Shown one piece after another: positions 12,170 through 24,100 of a stretch of DNA of 64,000 nt. Positions within the stretch are counted from its first letter, which is position 1, and each line of letters begins with the position of its first letter. The notes below the pieces were generated by a model. That model made no database searches. It was not told the origin of the DNA and saw only the letters and a list, made by a program, of their open reading frames with translations. Origin of the DNA: Cornus controversa. Taxonomy: Eukaryota > Streptophyta > Magnoliopsida > Cornales > Cornaceae. The translations under genes were made by a program, and so were the position numbers. The stretch is taken from assembly GCA_026545225.1 (NCBI GenBank), contig CM048849.1, forward strand, positions 53,576,836 through 53,640,835, in the 5' to 3' direction.

Positions 12170-15100
12170 ATGAGTAGCAGAGGAGGAAGCCGCAACAGTG
12201 GTGGCGGGTTACAATCGATTCCGTCATCGTCAAGAAAGATGGTTCAGAGCTTGAAGGAGATTGTAAACTGTCCCGAACAAGAGATCTACGCTATGCTCAA
12301 AGAATGTAATATGGACCCTAACGAGACCGTTAACAGGCTTCTCTCTCAAGGTTTAGCCCTCTTATATCCTATCTCTCTCTATCTCTCCGTTTTCCTCTTT
12401 ACTCTCTCTTTACATATATTTGTTCCTTTTCCGGATTTTTTCTGGCTCTGATTTTACTGTGTTTGGCTGCTGAGAAATCTGGGAGAAGAAAAGGAAATGT
12501 AGTCTTGAATCTTACGTCGTACGTTGTTAAGGTCAACTATACGTGGAAGTTGATGTTTCTCCTACTCCATTTTCAGCAATTTACACAGTTTCTCCCTCAT
12601 ATAATCTTAAAAAATATCCTTTTAATTAATTTCCAAAAAAATCCTTTTTGTTAATTACCGAAAAAAATCATTTTAGTTGTTTTTTTTAGGGTGCTGAATA
12701 TTGAAAAACTTAAAATTGTGAACCTCACGTTAAATGTTGTGTGCTTTTATGTATTGAGATTAAGCTTATTAAGATTTTTTCCCCTTCTTTTTAATTGAAA
12801 AATTGTAACAAAGTAGCTTTTAGACTGTGTTTGCTTCACCCCCTCCCATTTTCTGAGTAACAAACAGGCTTTTAATTCTTTGTCCTGAAAAATATCATTT
12901 CATGCATTTTATATAACTATTTGTGAAGGGTTTGATATTAATTGCATATTTTTGTCCCTTGATCTTCCACACACAAATGTGCATCTTGTATATGTATCTA
13001 TCCCTGCATATTCTCCGGTGTATTTCTTTCATCTGTCACTTTCCAAGTTTAATATGCTTAAAAGTTATTCCTTTTCTTGGCAATACCACATTCAACAAAA
13101 TGACAAGTGCTCATTAATGTTTGGCTTTGTGTTTACAAGAGATAAAAACACTTTTGTTTTGAAAATTAATTTTTAATCGTGTTTGGTAAAGAAAGTACCT
13201 GTTAGTGGTAATGATTTTGGCCTAGTAGAGCTTTTAGGCAAAGCTCAAATTTGGATCTTTTTGTAAGTAGAGGTAAAACTTAATAAATAGAGTCTATTTG
13301 TTAGAAAAGAATTTTATGAAAAATGCTTTACCAAGTCGCGAAACACTATCTAATTTTCTTGAGGGCACTTTTTAACAGTTCTAAATAAAAAAGTGTTTAT
13401 TACAAGTTATTCTTGAGAGCACTCTTTAACAGTTCTAAATAAAAAAGTGTTTATTACAAGTTATTCTTGAGAGCACTTTTTAACAGTTCTAAATAAAAAA
13501 AAGTGCTCATTACAAGTTAGTAAGTTACAACAATGCCAAATGTACACTTATTCTTAAGATTTTTGAATGTAATTAGCCTAAAAGTAGTGCCAGGTTTGGT
13601 TTGTTGGACATTATGATTTGCATTGCATCTTCGCTATTGAAGGGAATTTACTCTTTAAATGTTGGAAGTACTTTTGGAATTGCAAATAGCTAAATTAATT
13701 TTATGACATTTGTGTTGTTGCTAGATAGAATGATTGTTTTGTTCCAAGTATGTATTTCTACCTCTCACTTGTTGGGACTACAGATAGCCATTGGATTGTA
13801 CTGGCAATCACTGCCATTCCTTTTTTTCAAGATGTTGCAGGCTTGATACCATGTTGACTAGCTTTACCTAATAAAATATGCTTCTATATAAAGCATTTTA
13901 TTAGTGCTATCACCTAGCTCAAGGGCAACAATTCACCCTGTTCCATGCGCCAGAAAGGAAATTGGTAGCCCCGATATTTTTGCGGGAGCACATGCTTAGA
14001 CCAAGCGAATCAATTGTTTGTTGAAGCAATTAATTAATATGACACAAAGTCAAACATTAGAAATGGAGGCATCTATCTTCCATTCTTCTTTTCCAACTTC
14101 CTCATTCTTCTACTAATCTTACTTAGCGTAACTATCTTTTTCTTGTTGTTGTCTCTAACATGTATGTGGGATTTTAAACACTAAGGGCCCGTTTGGGAAC
14201 CATTTTTGCTTCGCATTTTTTGTTGCAGGTAGTGTACTGTAGTGAAGCAAAACACCGTTGGGTAACTTTTGTTGCGATTTGAATAGTACCATGTTTGTTG
14301 CCGAAAAGAGGCCCAAATCTAAAACAAAAATTGGTGTGTCCAAATGTTTTTGCACTGTAGCAAAAACACTGTAGCGGTGAACAATACCAAAAAATAAAAA
14401 ATAAAAAAATTAAAAACTCTAGGTGGTCTTTTTTAACTAGCCATTTCATTTTTCAATTTTGTGACACTTTTTTACCAAACATGTTTTCATGTTTTTGCTT
14501 TCAAAAATCTTGCAACAAATTTTACGTTACTTCCAATCACTATTGAACACACTCCACAACAAAAATGATGTTTCTGTTTCGGATGAAATCGTTTTCGGTT
14601 CCCAAACAGGCCCTAAAGCTTTGCAGAACATAGACAATTGGTGCTTGCTTTCTGTTCTTATTTTCTGTTCTTCTTATCTTTATTTCTATTTATTTATTTT
14701 ATTGGTTTGTGTGTAGGAAAGAGGTTGGGCAGAACCATATAGTGTTTACTTTTGATAAGGCCAGCACTCACTGGTCACATTAATCAGGGATTTCCTTCAG
14801 GATCAAAGATTCATATTCTCCATTGGCAGCCCTAGCTTGTACTATGAACCAAAATGGCCCTAGAGTTTTGAGTAATAAAGGCCATTACCTAGTGTGGTTC
14901 CCTCCCATTAATTGATGGTTCTGGGAGTGGCTTGTTTGCATAAAGCGACTGCCTTTAGACTCCAATCAGCATTCTCATGCTTGGCAACTTGACTTTTATT
15001 GTTGTTGCAAGCAATGGTCTTAGAGTGTTTGCATTGATATAAAGTAAAAAATTTCTATCCACATAAAGAGTATGAAATATGTTTGGCTAAAAAGAATAGT

Positions 15101-18100
15101 GTAACATGTGGAGTTTGGAAGTGCTCAGGATCACTCTCTTATATTGAATGTATTATTCATGCTTATCATAATAGGAAATATGGAATGATGAAGAAACTAG
15201 TCGCTATATAATACAGATGAAGGCCATTATCTAATTTTTGTGCATCTTGCATGGGGCATCGGGATGGGAAGGCTGGGGCAGATCTTAACTTTGGTATTAT
15301 TTTTACACAAGCGGCTGTTCTTAGACTCAAACTCACATATTTACACTTTGTCAGCAAGAGGTTTTACTGTTTCACCAAGCAATGGGTTAAAAAACATCAA
15401 ACTTTGATTTGGCACAATTGTAGAAAATTAGAAGCATTTGTGTAGTTTGCTGGTCCCATATTGAAATAGCATGCTATTTATGTTTTCCGAAGTCTGAACA
15501 TGAAGTGTATTTATTTTAAAGTGTGCTACTTGATGGTTCAAACATGTGAACATGAGTGTTGGCTTTGGTCAATAGGGCAAATGCGTCACATACTTTAGCA
15601 TCTTTATATTCTTATAAGTATTTCTGTTGCTTCAACTTTATTCATGGCTGGATCTATTAACAAAAACTACTTAATTGCTGGCTACTAGCCTTCTAGTTAT
15701 TACTTCTAACAATTATCAGTGTTTCTCATTTTCTCTCATTTTTTCCTTATTACTTTAAGGTGAGTTGCATTGACATTATTTCCATATTGTCGTGGGCTGT
15801 CAGCTCCAGTATCTAATGCTAATTTTTGTATCTTAAGAGGTGCCCCACCAAGGGAAATTATAAAGCCGAAATCACTATTACATTCTTGTTAATATTCAAA
15901 CTTATTTCTAATTCGAAGTTTATCATTGTTTAGATCCTTTTCATGAGGTGAAGAGCAAACGAGAAAAGAAAAAAGAGGTGCGTGGATCTGGAAAATGCAT
16001 AAGATTTATATTTTGTATTCGTCGATAGTTAACTCTCTTTTCTGTGCTGGTTTCGATGTTTCTGCTTTGAAATTGCAGCGTCTTAAAATATCCTGCCTTT
16101 GTCAATCATCATAATTATCCTGGCCTTTATCTAATATGTGTTTTTTTATATGTACACTTTTATTAACTGGTCAATATTGTTTATGTACATATGTATTAAC
16201 TAGTCAATTTTATTTCTTTTTATTTTCTTTTCCATTTTAAATTAGTGGTTCATTTTTTAGCCCCAATGTTGGAGAATATACGATCATTATGTTACATATT
16301 TTACTGCATATAAGGAGCCTGTGCCTTATTTTTTAACTTATGTTTTACTTTGTGTGGAAAATGATCTTGGTAAGGCTTATTGAAACTCCACTTGTTTTAG
16401 TTTGCTGCCACTGTGGTTGTTAAAGTGCTTCTTATTATTCGTTCAGACAAAGGAAACAATAGAATCTAGGTCTCGTGGTGTTAGTAGCACTTCAAATCGT
16501 GGCAATAGGGGTGCTTCAGACCGTTACACTGGACGTAGTGGTTCAACTCAATTCAGCGTTTCTGGTATGTGCATGCTGAGATGCAATTTTAGGCAAGAGC
16601 TCATATTGTGCATTGTTGGAACTTACTGTTGATTTTGATAAACATGTTCTCACCCATTACTTCCATAATCAGAGTTCGCTGCTTTGCACGGTAAACCTGC
16701 GTACAAGAAGGAAAATGGAATAAATTCTTATACAATTTCTTCATCTTTGGCATCTGGAATGGCAGGAAATAACATGAATCAGAGACCTCAAGCCCTCAGG
16801 TTGGTAATCAACTTTTGTTAGAACCTCAAATTGCTGCTGCATTTATGTATTTGTTAATTCAGGACTTGGTTTAATGCCATAAACTTACTGCTAGTGTGAT
16901 CCTGCTAGTGTTAAATGCGATCCTGCTAGTGTTAGCTCTCTTGAGGACCACTGTGGTTGTAAAGCAAAAGAAGTATATACTTGAAATGGGAACCAAAGAC
17001 AACTACATAGTAATGTCAAGTTGATACTGATAGGTTCCTTGGTTATGTTCTATACTCTAGTTCAATTAGACACTGACTAGCAATGTGGCAAACACTAGGC
17101 AGTAAGATGGAAACTAAAGGCACCTACTCAATAATGTCCTGCCTACACTGCTAGAGAGGGAAAGTCTGTAATTTTTTAGCTATTGAATGTGTGTGGAACT
17201 TTTCTATTTTTTGAATGTGGACTCAAACAACCCATCCTGGAGCAGGTTACTTTCCTCTCTCTGTCTACATATGTTTTTTCCCCATCTCTTTGCTTTAGAT
17301 TTCACCTTCTTATTTGCTGACTTTCTATTTCTAGAGACCCATTCATGGCCCTGATCAAAACCAAAATCTGACTTATAAGCTTGAACTATACTGTCAGAAC
17401 TGCTAACCTTCTCACCCTTTGCTATGTTCGTTTCTTCTGCTTAATGTATGGATCTTCTAGAAAGGAAAAGGAAATTAGGTTAAAAGTTGAATGGTGTTCT
17501 AAACATTTCAAAAGAAAAATTCAGTTAGTTTTCATTTTCTACAGCTTCTGTAGTACTGGTATTTCATTTTCTGTTGACATGTTTAAGTCATGCTAGATAT
17601 ATAAGTTTCAGCCCAATCAAATTATTAATCTTTGCTCCTGTATTTGGAGTTTTGACGTGTAAAAATTATTGATTTGTTCCCATTCAATATGTTGAGTTGC
17701 TCCTGTAATTGTTCCCAGTTTGAGTTGTGTTGCTGTCTAAGTTTCGTAAATAGAACCTCAATTTGTTGAGGAATGATCTACCTATAACTAAAGACATGAA
17801 GAAGTGTAGAAAAGGGGGCTGTTGTTTGTTTCAGTGGTTTTTAATGTTTGAACATCAGCACCGTTGATGTAAGTTCTAGCCTCGGAGCAGTCACTTTTTG
17901 GAATATCAAAGGTTATGTCTAACTCGAGTCTTCCCTCCCAAGACCTTGCTGTAGCGGGACCAGAACTAGGAAATGTTTCTTTTGTGTCCCTAAGAAGTAT
18001 ATAAAAAAAAATTTCACAGATTTTTTTTATGTGAACGTTGAGATGGATGTGTGCAGCAAGACTAGAAAGGATAGAATTAGAAATGATCAACTTTGGGAGA

Positions 18101-21100
18101 TGGTTGGAGTAACACAAATTGGATATAAAATGAGAGAAATTGGTTAAAATGGTTTGGACCTGTGCAAAGAAGACCTTTAAATGCGCCAGCTAGGAAAAGT
18201 GACATAGTCCACATTGAGGGTAATACTAGGGGAAGAGGAAGACCAAAGTGAACGTGGGTAGGTAGTACTAGGGGAAGAGGAAGGCCAAAGTTAGCGTGGG
18301 AAGAGTTAATAAAGAAGGATATGATAGCATGTGGTTTGACTGAGGCTATGGTCTTAGATAGAGCGGAATGGAAACATAGGATTCATGTAGCCGACCCCAA
18401 GTAGTTGGAAAAAGGCTTGGCTGATGTTGTTGTATTACAGATTTTTTAATGCAATTATTATATCCATCATTTTTTATGAAAGCTGCTTGCCTATCTTCTG
18501 TCTGTGAGGCTAATTTTATTCTTTTACATGTATGATATCTGTAGCAGCGATTCTATTACCATCGAAAATAAAGGTTCGACAACAGGTACAGTTGATGGTA
18601 TTTCGTCATCTTCACAGCCTTCTTCTGGATATCAATCTGCCTGGTTGGGGGTCCCAGGTCAAGTATCAATGGCTGATATTGTTAAGATGGGTAGGCCACA
18701 TGGGAAGACTTCAAGCACATCATACCCATCTCATCACTACGTTGATCACAACCATGTTCAGGCACCTCTACCCACTGCATCACATCACGACTTGCGTTCT
18801 TCTGAAGATCATGCTTCTAAGGTGTCAGAGAGAACTTTTGAGCCTGGAGTTGGTGCAGGACATCATGTTTCTCCCAATGATGAGTGGCCCTTGGTTGAGC
18901 AGCCACCAGCTACTATTGTGCCCTCTGTGGTGGAGCCTCTTGCAGATTCTGAGCTGCATGCAAATCAATCTAACATGCCCTTTGATAGAAGTAACTGGCA
19001 CTCACAGTCCCAAACAGATACGGTTCCAGCACAAGAAGATGGTGCTGTTGAAAATCTTAGTGCCAACCATGTTGGATCTGCTTCTGTGTCTGGTAGAAAG
19101 ATGCAGGAGGATAATAGAGGTGCATCTCATTTTGACAATGACTTGTATAAGAAAACGGATTCCTACCAGCCTCACGGACATGCTTTTGAGCATCAGGAAG
19201 GTGACTAAATTGCTCTAATTTTCACTTTGGCCTGCAGTTCTATTTTGCTATTAATTTTAAAGCACACTATTTACAATAATTGAAATGAATGTTGCATTTT
19301 GATTGGAGTGGTAGCATCTTGAGGATTACTTTAACTTCTAAAACATTGTTGAACTCTTTCTATTGTTTCAACTAACCTTGATGCAAATTTAATATGTTGA
19401 TTAAGATATGTTTCATATATGCAATCCACAGTTTTGAAAATGGTATTTGTAGTTTAATACTATCACATGAAGTTTGTTAATTGTGTTTGGAAATGAGTCT
19501 CCTTTCATTTTTTTAGAACTATTATCTTTACTTGACTACTTTTTCTCCTTTTTTTTCTGGGCTTCTTTTTTGTGTGTGTGTGTATGCTATTTTTTCAGTC
19601 GTATTTGTGTGACATTAGAAGGGTACCCACTGGTGGTAAATTGAAATCTTGGTATGGCTGAAATGACTTTATCATCACAGCTAGCTGGGACTTTATAGGA
19701 AGTTGCAATACACAGATGGATCTGTGGGAAACATATGGTAAATCAAGAGGATAATAGGAAGAACAGAGAAATCAGCAAATTTTCCAACTATCTTTCCTTT
19801 TTACTCGGCTCTGGCTGTACTTTGAAATAGTTTTAAACCAGCAGTTGTTGTGTCTGAGTTAGAAACTTGCCGGCTGTGTCTTTGTCCCAAGTGCCAAGAT
19901 CTGTTTATATGCTTATACATTGGTGTAGGTAGCATGTCCTGGTAATCTGTGCTGAACTTATTAATTATTATGACTACGCTTTGATTGTTGTATCACATTT
20001 CACACATTTCAACATTACTCCTTCAAAAATGATTCTACAAATGTATGTTTTGATCCACGGAGTGAAAAATTGGTTAAAGATTTACTAATTTTCCCAATTT
20101 GAAATTCTGCTTACCTGTGATATGGAAGCAATTATTATTTGTTTATTAATTACTGACTTATTATACTCTATTTTATCATTCTTTACTTCAATATTGGTGG
20201 CAACTTAGATTTGTTTTCTCCATCAATTCTTTTCAGTTGAAGATGTTGGTGGCTCAGTGTCATCAGTGACTGCAAATTTGCAGCAATTAAATATACAGAA
20301 AGAGGATTGGGGGCCACCACCAGAAGAGGATAACCCTTCTGTTGTAATTCCAAGTCACCTGCAAGTCCAAACTGCAGACTGTTCACATTTGAGCTTTGGT
20401 AGCTTTGGGTCTGGTATTAATGCTGCTGCTTTTTCTGGGCCGTTTGCATCTATGCCCTTGAAAAGTAACTTGGAAGAGGAATCTGCAGATGCAGATGCAG
20501 ATACTTCATCAATTGGGCACTTGGAAGCCAGGTATTCTTTTCTTCAGCAGTAGTAGTTGCTTTATTTTACTTGTTGGTTAATTTGTATTCTGTCTAATAA
20601 TATTTTTCCTTGCAGAAATACCGAGTACTATGGGGATGAGCCTCTCAGAACTGTCTCAGATGGAAATTTAGTTAATATAACTGCTACAAGTGTTGGGAGT
20701 TTTGATTCAACTTGTGCTTCACAACCAGAATTGTTGAAACAGGAACACCCTGAAGCGACACACGGAGATCATTATTCCTTTCCTTCTTCTACTCCTGGTT
20801 ATTCTTTTGAAAATTCTCAACAGTTGAACACTGGATTGCCTCACCAGACAAGCTCTCAGATGCAGAATCTTGCTCCTTTCTCGAGTGTAATGGTAATAAT
20901 TAATCAGGCATTGTGTTGCCTTGAATTTTGCAAACTTAGTGATTTTCACATACTTGCATGCCATTGGTATTTTAAGGAGGATCTTATTTGTTTTAAGAAC
21001 ATATTAGAACTGAAGCAAAAAGTTTCATGATTTAAACCAGCATTTAAATTGTCCAGTAAGGGGTGGATTGGGATCTAGAAACTTGAACAGTAGCATTGGC

Positions 21101-24100
21101 TTTTATGATTGGAGCTGTGATATTCACTATGGCGTTAGGTGAATCAGTCACAATAGAGGGAATTGTGCTCTAATTGGTGCTGTTACTTATGCTGCTGCTA
21201 GATTGTCAACTTCTACGAAAGAGGAAAGATAAGAAAGGAGGATTGAACCAAGATGCATCTTTAGTAGGATACTGAGACTTTCTCAATATTTAGGGATTTT
21301 CTTTTTTACGAAAATTATAGTACACACATACTCATAAAGACAAGACAGGGGACACCTTTGGAACTCAAGTCAAAGTTTCCATTCCATAATTGCAAACAAG
21401 AAGTCCAGCCCATCAACTCCACTCCCTTAATTCCTTGAGATTAGAAGAGTACTCTTGCTGTAAATAGATCAAAAAGGACCTTCCAAACTAGATCATCCCA
21501 CTGTGGAGTAGAAGGTTGTCACCCACAGAGCACAATCACACCACAACTGAAAGAGACGGACTCGCCATGGTACATTCTATACAGAAGTTTCGGCATTAGT
21601 ACAAAACAGTCTACGTGGACCACCAAGCCTTGTAAAAGTGGTACTACTGGCCCCGCATGCGAGATGATGTTGCTGAGTATGTGAAGACGTGCCTTGTTTA
21701 TCAACAGGATAAGACAGAGCAGGACAGACTAATTGGTCTTGCTTTTTGTGGATTCTTTGATTCGATTTCTTGTGTGCTTCTCTTTCCTCTCTCTCTCTCT
21801 CTCTTTTTCGGGGTGGGGGGTTTCTGGTGGTGTTGGGAGTTTTGCCTGCTAACTGCATGGATGACCTATTCGCACTCAAATTAACCCGATTTTCTGTAGA
21901 CAAACTGAGACTTGGGATGGGTTGTGTGCAGACATGGATACAGCCTTACAAGATCAGGCATAATGAGTTCCCAAATCCTGTACCCTGGAACACTGGAAAT
22001 ATAAGTGACTGAAATTTGTTTTGTCGAGCAGGTGTGAATATAATATATTTATGTTTCTGGATGTGTACATGTTTGTGTGAATGAACTCAAAATTATTTGA
22101 GTAGCTATGTGAAAATGCATGTGCCACAATAGTAGTATATTTGTGCATCACAATATATCAAAAGTGGAAAAGTATTGACTTTGTAAATAGGCTAAATATA
22201 AGGCAAGGGAAGGTTTACCATAACTTTTAATTAATGTTGAAATTGTTGTGAACACTTGCCACTCGGTTGATGTCTCCCAGGATGGCGACCAGAGGAAACA
22301 CCAATCAAGTAAAGGGGCAGCAACTAGCATGGCCCATCTTTGTTGACAACAAATGCTGGGACGCTTGTGCGTGTGTGTGTGTGTTTAATGTACTGCTGTT
22401 GACAAAGATTACATGTATGCCCTGGTGTAGATCTGTAATCTGAAGGTGTGGGTTGGGTTTTGAACTTTTGACGTTATAAGTTTCTTTCATATTCTATCTT
22501 CCGTACTGTCTGATCTCGTGTTGTCTTCAATAAAAATCTTGTGCTCTTGACTGTCTAGCAGGTTGTGTCACTTCAGTTACATAAACTGTTGTTCTTATTG
22601 TTGCTGCATATATAATCTTGCTATGCATGCTGCTGTGGCTGTGTCTTATATGATTGCCCTTCTGTTGTTTATTATCCTTTTTTTTATTCCTAACTGAACT
22701 CAAGAATAGAGTAATAATATTCTGTTAATCCTCACTCCATATGTTTTTTGTGACAGCAAGCATATACAAACTCGTTACCAAGTACTTTGTTGGCAGCAAC
22801 TGTTCAGCCTGTAAGAGAGTCCGATCTTCCTTACTCACCATTTCCAATTACACAATCAGCGGCCACAAAATATGGCAACACAGTGTCCTCCATAAGTGGT
22901 TCAACCATTCCCATGTCTGAGGTATCTCACCTGCATTAATTTGCTACAATATTCCTAGAATTTTAAATTTATGCTTAGATCAATGGGTCCTTTTGTAATG
23001 ATGACAAATCTTTGTTCAGTTTCCCGATTAGAGAATAGAGAAGAAACATGGCTTTGTCTGTGGATTAGAAATTTGTAATGGTCAAATAGAAATTGGTTGA
23101 TGGTGTGCATGCTAATACCAAAACATCCATTTTTAAATTCATGTAAGAAGCTATTTTTGACTGATTAAAATTATAGATGAACAATTTGTTTGATTCATGA
23201 AACCTTCTTGCCATTTAGCTTAATCTAAGGACTATTCCCGTGTCCTGATTTCTTGTATCACAGCCCAGGACTGTGTATATTTCAGCTTTCATTTCTTGTC
23301 CTGATTATGCCTTGAATTTGGACCTAGTCACCTTCCTAGTGGTGCAGTCATTGGTTTTTGACATGCATCACGGAGTTATTATAGACAACATTTGCTTATG
23401 CAAATATTTCAACAAGACTTGCAGAGATTCATTTTCCTCTTATCATTTTGATCATATCATATCATGACTAAGTTTATCATATCTTGACTAGCTACACAAA
23501 AAAACGTGAATTTACATTCACTGTTTGTGTATTTGTTTGTGGTTTTGTATTTTTTTCTCATCCCTCGGGAACAGATCTCTCTGAAACAGATCTCAGAAAG
23601 ACATGGCAATAAAGGACATGGACATTGAGAGGGCATTTTACAATAATAGATAGTGTGTACTGACTTGTGAGTATACACACACCTTATTTAAGCATGCTAA
23701 GAGACCCCAAAAAGTGAAGTGGAAGTGAAGATATGGCTGCCTTTGTAATTCAAAGTCTTTCTAATTTTTGCCTGGACTATTCTTGGAGCGTTTATCAAAA
23801 TCCAGCTTCGTTGAGAGTCACTATTAGAGGAGGATACCATCCATGAGTAGAAAATAGCAAGCTAACCTTCCAATCTTTGAGAATGAGATACGAGGCAATT
23901 GCTTTAATATTCTAGAGATTGAAAGCTAGAGAGAACTAGTTGCTAATCTTTGCTGGTTAGTCTATAAATCAAAAGGTAGATTGAAAATTATAGTTTTTCT
24001 AAAAATTTGGCTGTTCCTTTTACTTAGAGGCCATAAGCGCACTGTGTTTCTATCCAGAAACCTCTTGAACCACCAAATCCTGTATAGAGTGTCTAGAAGA

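Noticed and set aside
18532-19218. 228-codon frame overlapping GIP1-like exon 5
   Set aside because: It is a shadow in another frame. The frame that continues through spliced exons gives the family protein, whereas this one ends after the exon.
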